Shown: positions 57,700 through 64,000 of the stretch, piece after piece | Layout: each line of letters opens with the position of its first letter | Numbering within the stretch: position 1 is the stretch's first letter | From: Labia minor | Taxonomy: Eukaryota; Arthropoda; Insecta; Dermaptera; Spongiphoridae | Assembly: GCA_963082975.1 (NCBI GenBank) | Contig: OY720350.1 | Span: 22,787,875 to 22,851,874, forward strand | Length of the DNA stretch: 64,000 bases | Direction of reading: 5' to 3' | Program-made: the position numbers and the translations under genes | The notes under the pieces: generated by a model | What the model saw: only the letters and a program-made list of their open reading frames with translations | The model's database searches: none | What the model was told of the DNA's origin: nothing

Positions 57700-60293
57700 G
57701 TAGTATGTAAACTTTAAATATATATTAAAACAATATTACAATTGTTTTTTAAATATATTCTAATAAATTATCACTTTCTGACGTTCTATTTTGAATTGAT
57801 ATCCCCTCACTTTATATTTACTAATTAATTAATAACTTTTATTATTTATATTATTTTTACTATAAATTTATCTGAATTGTATTGGTAGAACCCTTTTCCG
57901 TTATTAAACCCTGGATTTATATATAATATATATATGTATATTTAAATTACTTTGTTAGTAAAACCGTGGACGATTTTTAATAATCTTTTATGTTCTTTTC
58001 CAAGTGCAGAGAAATAGAAACTTATTGGATGATTTAGCCAAAATGTATTTTTTCTTTGAATCACTACTGAACTTAATCTATAAACATTGCAATATATATT
58101 AGATAACATTCATTTTAATTTATAGAATATAAAATATAATTTATTTTTGAAATTTTGAACCTACGCTTTTACTGCTGAGACATATTCGTTCCCTTTAATT
58201 TGTGCATCAACTTTTATTCCCATTGCAGATTCTGAAAACATTCAATAATAATTATAAATTGAATAGGAAACGTAATATAAAATAATGAAATCTTAAAAAA
58301 AATGATTTCATCACTTAAGGTAAAACCAAGAGATGTGACGCGTTGTCTATTTCTCTAAAAATAGGTCTTTTGATGTGGGAAAGGTATTGGGGAGGGGGGA
58401 GGGCGATAGTATCCATATAAATGACCAGATATACCATATCTACTTAAGTTATAAAGGAACCGTCATTGTTTTTATCGAGAAGTTGACTTTTATATTTTTG
58501 TAAATTTTAGTAGTTCTTATTTTAAGAATAAAGCTGTAATTTATGCTCTAAGTATCTAATAGTTCTAGTTACCATTAACACCAATAATTTGGTAATAATA
58601 GGTATTAGAGTTTGAGATATGGTGAAAACTCGAATTGTGCGTCATATCCCTATGATTTACTTATATAGTGACTGCCTGAAGATAATTATTAGATAATTGT
58701 TCAGTTTAGCATATGAATCATGGATTCTGATAAAACTTTACCAATGGATTCCTTTTTGAATTCTAAAGAAACTTTCTAAATGTAATATTTGTTCGGTTTG
58801 AATATAGAAAAATTAAAAAATTAATTAATTAAATAATTTTCCTATATCCAAATCGAACCGGAAAAAACCGAAAATTAGTGAATAAGTGAATAATTAGTGA
58901 ATTAGTCCATAAAACATTACTTAAAGGTTGCACACACATTTCGACGATCATAACCAGCTAATCTGTCAAACTAAAAAAATTTTATCTAGTGAACTAGAAG
59001 CGACCGACAAATCTTGCATAAGGAAAGTTTCTGTGGAATTAAAAAAGGAATCCACTGGTAAAATTTTATCCAAATCCATGATGTATATACTAAACTGAAC
59101 AATTGCCAATTAATCATTTTAGAATTTTTTCTTGCAATATATCTTTGACATTTTTATTAAATTCTATTATTTTATCAAGTATATTTGTATTTATTATATT
59201 AATTATCATATCTTCAACACGAAAAAAATCAGCACAAAAGTCTAATGTTAATAAAAGCAAAACTACAAGAATATCATATTATTTTTTAAAAAATCTTTCA
59301 ACCGCCCTATTTTCTGTTATTTTTTTTTATTAAATATAGATATTAAAATGAAACTACTAACCACAAATAATATCTAAAGCTAGATTTAAAATATATGGAT
59401 AAATATCGAATGGTTTTCCATCATTAGCATGTTTTTCCAATTCTTTTAAAAATATCTTAGAATTTTGATTTGTCGTCTCTTCATGATGTTCAAGAATTTT
59501 AAAATGAAATGCTGATGTTAACACTTTTCTATGTTTAAACCATTTTTCACCTAAAAATAACAAATAAAATTATACATTCACTTGAAATTTAAAATTATTA
59601 ATAGGTTTTTTTTTTATTCTTTTCATTTAAAATCCATGCATTGTTTTCTAAATATATAATATAGTAGAGACTTTCTATTATTCATTGTATTTTATTTTAA
59701 ATTTTAAACAAAAAAAAAGTTTAAAATATTGTAAAATAATAAGAAAAGAATTGTTCATATTTATTAATTGAATGGAATATATACAATTGCATAAAATCAA
59801 AATTAAATTTGAAATATAATACTTTTGATTATACAATTTTTAATTTGTATTGGGTAGAAGTATGTCTTTTTTTAAAGGAAGCATTTGTATTACAAAATAA
59901 TGAGTTAATTAATTATCAATTTGTTTATTTTCAAGTTATTTTTAATATTTTAATATAAATTCTAACTCTATAAAATTAATTATCAATTATATTTTATAAT
60001 AATTGTTTGTTTTACCAGAACTAAGAAGAAGACCATCCCCAAGCCACTCTTCAATAAATTTATAAATCGCATCTTTAGAAATGTTTTTGTTGTGACTTAA
60101 TAAAACCTAAAAAAAAAGGAAAATTATGAATTATGACTTTATTTCCCATGGTTAATAAAAAGAAAATTGAAAAAAAATGAACTTACCTGTAAATCTTCAA
60201 TATTTTTCAAGAAAATACCTGAACGACCTAAAACCCAAACACAAAATCTCTCTCCATATTTTTCGAACAAGCCTTGAAAAAACTGAAGCTCCC
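52740..60293 (-). CDS. CYP4: Cytochrome P450 CYP4 family, gene C (exons 2-12; exon 1 not seen)
   Basis: Diverged paralogue. Exons (minus): 60187-60293, 60016-60106, 59362-59550, 58165-58231, 57951-58077, 57587-57632, 57037-57155, 55458-55526, 55192-55351, 53686-53865, 52740-52906; total 1322 nt, open throughout. Lengths match A and B except exon 7 (46 against 49) and exon 8 (119 against 116), both multiples of three apart. Motifs: ESAMG, I-helix GHDTTA (canonical His, where A and B have Phe), KETLR, FDPDRF, and [10 protein letters not shown]. The exon 2 acceptor is in phase 1, as if it should join an exon like exon 1 of A. No sequence like exon 1 (membrane anchor plus IPGPKG) was found between 60294 and 64000, so exon 1 is either beyond the window or lost. 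The coding sequence stops 129 bp from a convergent open exon at 52283-52611. Confidence 0.88.
52943..53214. repeat. Near-perfect inverted repeat in gene C intron 11
   Basis: Left arm 52943-53055 and right arm 53102-53214, essentially identical over about 100 bp (e.g. AAAGTGTATGCGCTCAAATT), with a 46-bp spacer. Probably a young MITE or foldback; no clear target duplication. Confidence 0.85.
54200..54322 (+). mobile_element. mariner transposase remnant
   Basis: About 40 codons: [20 protein letters not shown] then QYSPDIAP, like the SPDLAP region of mariner transposases. A HINE-1 starts directly after it. Confidence 0.4.
54324..54826 (+). mobile_element. HINE-1, old diverged copy, gene C intron 10
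   Basis: ACCGACCGACGATAGGGAGG, (GTCY)n, body with many changes, a degraded 3' end (AAATCGTCAGGACACAGCTC). Clearly older than the other copies. Confidence 0.75.
55772..56263 (-). mobile_element. LINE 3' fragment, gene C intron 8
   Basis: Reversed relative of 43568-44222 (minus strand: AAAGGTGAGGTCACAGGAGG, GGTCATAGACCATGCCTC on plus). Interrupted by the hAT element at 56264, resuming at 57002 (CTTGATTTAAA). Confidence 0.7.
56264..56993 (+). mobile_element. hAT element remnant with BED finger, gene C intron 8
   Basis: Ends TAGGGACAC and GTGTCCCTA, 8-bp duplication ATTGCAAC at 56256-56263 and 56994-57001. At 56314 an ATG opens [20 protein letters not shown] then RCNFC, the start of a BED zinc finger as in hAT transposases. 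A second internal right terminus (CGATATCGTGTCCCTAA) lies at about 56790-56806. Confidence 0.82.
57520..57700. repeat. TAA and TA microsatellites flanking gene C exon 7
   Basis: (AAT)n at about 57498-57525 and (TA)n at about 57661-57698, within introns 6 and 7. Confidence 0.8.
58696..59103. repeat. Inverted repeat element in gene C intron 4
   Basis: Arms AATTGTTCAGTTTAGCATAT (58696) and its complement ATACTAAACTGAACAATT (to 59103) continue imperfectly for about 70-90 bp (ACCAATGGATTCC / GGAATCCACTGGT). MITE-like; superfamily unknown. Confidence 0.65.
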
Positions 60294-60772
60294 CTGAAAT
60301 TTATTTTTAAAAAAATTAACATTATTTAATAAAAATATTTATTATGCCTTACAACTAATTATAGATATGTGGAGTGTTTAAATTCTTATATCTTTTTGAC
60401 TTATAAATATTATTTTGAAAGTGGCCTTTTTTTTTCATTTTTTTGCCGGTTACAGTAGGCGCATGTACAACTTCCTGATATTTATCAGTGAAATATTTCA
60501 GGTTATTTATATTCCAAGAAAATACGATAAATTTTTGACACATAAGTTTTCAGAATTAATTCAATAACTAAACCGTGTAGTTTGAAAGTGGCCTAACTCC
60601 ATTTATATTTACATCAAGATTTTGGCGTGGTGGAAATGTCAATAAAAAATTAATAATTTACTGTTCGTTCCCCAAGATTATTACAAAATTATTAAAAAGT
60701 GTCGGGAAGAAAATAAGGTCTATGCTGGAACTTTTATATATAAGATATATAAACTTATAAAAGTGAATGAAT

Positions 60773-61369
60773 TTACTATCTCTTCAGGGATAATATTGCG
60801 ATCACGAAAATTTTCGATGTTGAGATTTTGATGTTTTTATACGTTTTTAAGGTTCCTGGATCATTTTCACTAAGGTTGAAAAAAATGTCTGTGGGTGTAT
60901 GTGTGTATGTATGTAACCAAGATAACGCAAAAACGATTTGAGCTAGAATCATGAAATTTGGTATACGGGTATTTTTCAAAATTCATAGTTTTCTATCAAC
61001 TTTTGAGAAATGTAGCTCAACCGGAAGAGGGTCATTATCTACAACGTTTTGATTTTTTTTTCTAAAGTGACTGTAAAAATAAAGATAGATGTTTGATAAT
61101 TTTTCACATGATTGTATAAAACTGCTATATATAGAATTTCAGCTTGATTATATCGCTGAAAGTACCAGAATTAATTTTTTAACACTGCAAATTTCACGCG
61201 CCAACACGTGACGTGGTGCCATCAACAAAGAACCAAACATGCGCTTGATTAATAAATATTATTTATTAATTTTAATTTATAATTTATAATTAATTAAATT
61301 TAATTTAAATATAATATATGTTATTTAATCCAATTCAAATTTGCGAGATAGTCGAGTGGAGACATTCCA
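60773..61369 (+). mobile_element. HINE-2, full length
   Basis: 5' TACTATCTCTTCAGGGATAA, GT/GTAT microsatellite at about 60893-60916, body with AACCGGAAGAGGGTCATTA, 3' GCGAGATAGTCGAGTGGAGA. ACTATCTC at one end and GAGATAGT at the other are inverted subterminal repeats; the 3' hairpin is GAGTG-GAGA-CACTC in intact copies. Same architecture as HINE-1, different sequence. Confidence 0.75.
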
Positions 61370-61548
61370 AATTTTTTGAAAATGAAATTACAAGTAAAAA
61401 AAATCTAGAGTCAAGAGAAATCAAGATCTATATGCTATAAGAGTTTTTCTCAAAATAAAGAAATGTCAACACTAATACACTTAAAAGTTTTAATCTTTAT
61501 CTGTATTATTATTTTCTTCCATTTATCAGCAGATCAAAAATATCTGGA

Positions 61549-61925
61549 GTGTCTCCACTCGACTATCTCGCAAATTGGAATTGAATTAAATAACATATAC
61601 TAATTTAAATTAAATTAATTAAATTATAAATTAAAATTAATATATATATTTATTAAACCAGCGCATGTTTGGCTCATTGTTGATGGCACCACGTCACGTG
61701 TTGGCGCGTGAGATTTGCAATGTTAAAAAAATTAATTCTGGTACTTTCTTGATTCAGATTCAATATTCAATATTCTTGATTCAGATAAATAAGCTGGAGT
61801 GTCTCCACTCGACTATTTCGCAACTTGAATTGGATTAAATAACATATATTATATTTAAATTCAATTTAATTAATTAAATTATAAATTAATAAATAATATT
61901 TATTAAACCAGCTCGTGTTTGATTA
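61549..61925 (-). repeat. Two HINE-2 3' fragments
   Basis: 61549-61752 and 61792-61925, both starting CTGGAGTGTCTCCACTCGAC (the reversed hairpin end) and truncated at different points. Confidence 0.7.
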
Positions 61926-62680
61926 TGTAATTTAAAATTTATAAATAACTATATATATATATATAGTTTGTTTTTTTTAATTATTTTTTTTTTTTTGAAA
62001 ATGAAATTACAAGTAAAAAAAATAAAAAAAAAAATAATATAAAATTGAAAAAAAAGATTTGGAGTCAGAAAGGTCAAGAGTTGCTTTAAAGGATGGGATA
62101 ATTTGTTTGTATTTGAACTACCTTCTACTTATAGTTTCCTAGCGTTTAATGCTAGAAGATGCATCAGTTAGGATTGATAGGCCCAAATAGTCCAATCCAA
62201 TGTCATCTAAGAAATCCGGCTTGGCCGGTCTGAAAACATTAGTAGAAATAATAGTTAGCATAACTCAAGACTCATTATCATCCTCCAAACCTACCACCTA
62301 TGAGCTGGTTTACAGGAACCCGCAACAATTCCCGGCGAAAACCAACCCTTAAAAGTAGAAATTTAACCTTCAAATCGCATCTTGGTCATATTTTTTTTTT
62401 ATTTTTTTATACATGTAAAAAATAAATTTATATCTTAATTGAATAATTATAAAATTTAATTTGAATTGATTCATTTATAAAATAGAAATATAGATACTGT
62501 GATTCTCACATGAGGACATCATTCAGTCATTAGCCAATGGAAAAAATCTTCTTTGTCACCAAAATGGCGGTATGATTTAAATTTTCAAATTTCTTTTAAA
62601 ATAAAATATTATATTGTAAAATAGAGATATTTCTTTTAGAATTTTATTTTTATAATAATTGATTTATTTTCTATAATAAT
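61926..62680. other. Unassigned DNA upstream of gene C
   Basis: Poly(A/T) tracts, then 62090-62350 GC-richer without an open frame or a repeat partner here, then AT-rich. No CYP4 exon 1 seen. Confidence 0.5.
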
Positions 62681-63269
62681 AAGCTGAAGTGTCTCCACTC
62701 AACTATCTGGCAATTTGAATTGGATTAAATAACATATATTATATTTAAATTAAATTTAATTAATTATAAATTATAAATAATAAATATTAAATCAGCGCAT
62801 GTTTGGCTTTTTGTTGATGGCACCACGTCACGTGGCAAGATTTGCAGTGTTAAAAAATTAATTCTGGCACTTTCAGCGATTCAATCAAGCTGAAATTCTA
62901 TATATATCAGTTTTATACAATTTTTAATCATGTGAAAAACTATCAAACATATATCTTTATTTTTACGGTCACTTTAGAGGAAAAAAAATCAACACGTGGT
63001 AGGTAATGACCCTCTTCCTGATGAGCTAAATTTCTCAAAAGTTGATAGAAAACTACGAATTTTGAATAATGCCCCTATACTAAATTTCATGACTCTAGCT
63101 CTAACTGTTTTCGCGTAATCTTGTCTACATACACACATAGACACACAGATATTTTTCTCAACCTTATTGTTAGTGATGACTCAGGGACCTTCAAAACGTA
63201 CAAAAACTTCATAATCTCGACATCCAAAATTTTCGTGATCGCAATACTATCTCTGACGAGATAGTAAAA
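62681..63269 (-). mobile_element. HINE-2, full length
   Basis: Reversed copy from AAGCTGAAGTGTCTCCACTC to the 5' palindrome ACTATCTCTGACGAGATAGT. Confidence 0.75.
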
Positions 63270-63337
63270 ATGTTATATATTGAAACATTACAATCGTGTG
63301 TGTAATTGTCATTATTTTATTTAAAGAAGACATCTAT

Positions 63338-63374
63338 AAACAATACCTCCCTTACTATCGTCGGTCGGTAAAAA
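63338..63374 (-). repeat. HINE-1 5' terminus fragment
   Basis: ACAATACCTCCCTTACTATC then GTCGGTCGGTAAAAA; no body attached. Confidence 0.65.
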
Positions 63375-63532
63375 TGACGAGCAAAAAAAAAAAAACAAAA
63401 ACAACGTCATTCTAAACGCCATCCCCCACTCACTACTGTCACATGTTGTCTCTATTTCAACCATGCCCTCATCCCCACCTCGATAAAAAAAAATAATAAA
63501 AGAGGTAAGATAAGGGAATTTTTTAAATAATA

Positions 63533-63912
63533 CCATATATTAATATTTTATTATAATTCTATTAAAAAAATAAAAAATACTCCACGTTTCGATTACTCTT
63601 TCTGCAATCGTTATCAGGTGAGCGTCCAGTGCCGACTGACAACCGGTAGTTAATACAATATATTAATACAATACAATAATATATAAAATAGATTAAAATT
63701 TGAGATTTGATTTTTGTTATCAAATAACTGTTATTCATGTTTTGTTAGTGAATTTTATAATAATTGTATAAGTATAATTATTTTTCTCTTGTATTTTTGT
63801 ATCTGGACGCTCGGACAGTGCAGTTACTTGATAACGATAGCAGAAAGAGCAATCGAAACGTTTTGTGTTTTTTGTTATTTTGAATAAAATTACAATAAAA
63901 TATTAATATGTG
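63533..63912. repeat. Foldback related to 3322-3577
   Basis: Imperfect arms 63533-63629 and 63803-63912 around an AT-rich spacer. The inner motif CGTTTCGATTACTCTTTCTG then CAATCGTTATCAGG aligns with the arm motif of the first foldback. Read outward it is CTGATAACG, a short stem, then TCGAAACG. Confidence 0.7.
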
Positions 63913-64000
63913 ATATTATTTACAAAATTCCCTTATGAATAAACATAACCACCAAAGTTTTAATAATTTAATATCTACAAAAGAGTTATCATTTTACATG

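Noticed and set aside
58141..59333. 59103-59333 ORF as a membrane peptide gene
   Set aside because: Lies inside gene C intron 4, overlaps an inverted repeat, and is AT-composition noise.

Overview
The window is eukaryotic and almost certainly insect: very AT-rich, with short GT-AG introns, many exons, and dense arthropod-type transposons (jockey, R1 and RTE-like LINEs, Helitrons, DINE-1/HINE-like elements, hAT and pogo remnants). The P450 genes belong to the insect CYP4 family. A hymenopteran such as a parasitoid wasp would fit the composition, but the sequence does not prove the order.

The real genes are few. Two intact CYP4 cytochrome P450 genes lie on the minus strand at 3915-12256 (gene A) and 40430-49331 (gene B). 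Each has 12 exons of identical lengths that splice to 496 codons, and even their introns align, so the duplication is recent. A third, more diverged CYP4 (gene C, 52740-60293, minus) has exons 2-12; its first exon is not in the window. A partial, inverted CYP4 copy (exons 1 and 2 only, plus strand) sits at 25985-30561. An intronless F-box/leucine-rich-repeat gene lies at 20924-22258 (plus). Weaker candidates are a secreted-protein first exon (307-474, minus), an isolated exon (37474-37559, minus) and a terminal exon (52283-52611, plus).

The rest is layered mobile DNA. 1-3900: repeats and a 105-bp-arm foldback. 3915-12350: gene A with insertions in its introns. 12500-18500: a jockey LINE whose 5' half is inverted against its 3' half (twin-priming layout), later cut by a Helitron-like element. 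19300-25040: the F-box gene and a duplicate of its 5' flank. 25040-32800: a 7.75-kb block holding the inverted CYP4 fragment and bounded by two HINE ends in the same orientation. 32800-40400: Helitron, LINE and foldback debris plus low-information AT-rich DNA. 40430-49331: gene B, carrying different intron insertions from gene A. 49880-51070: another Helitron. 52280-60300: gene C. 60300-64000: HINE-2 copies and a second foldback.

Because A, B and the inverted fragment are recent copies of one another, many insertions can be compared with their own empty site inside this window. That comparison gives element boundaries and order of events: two HINE families, a Helitron ending in CTAG that amplified a captured LINE fragment, and a Helitron-like family ending in GTAC. 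I see no tRNA, rRNA or CRISPR.
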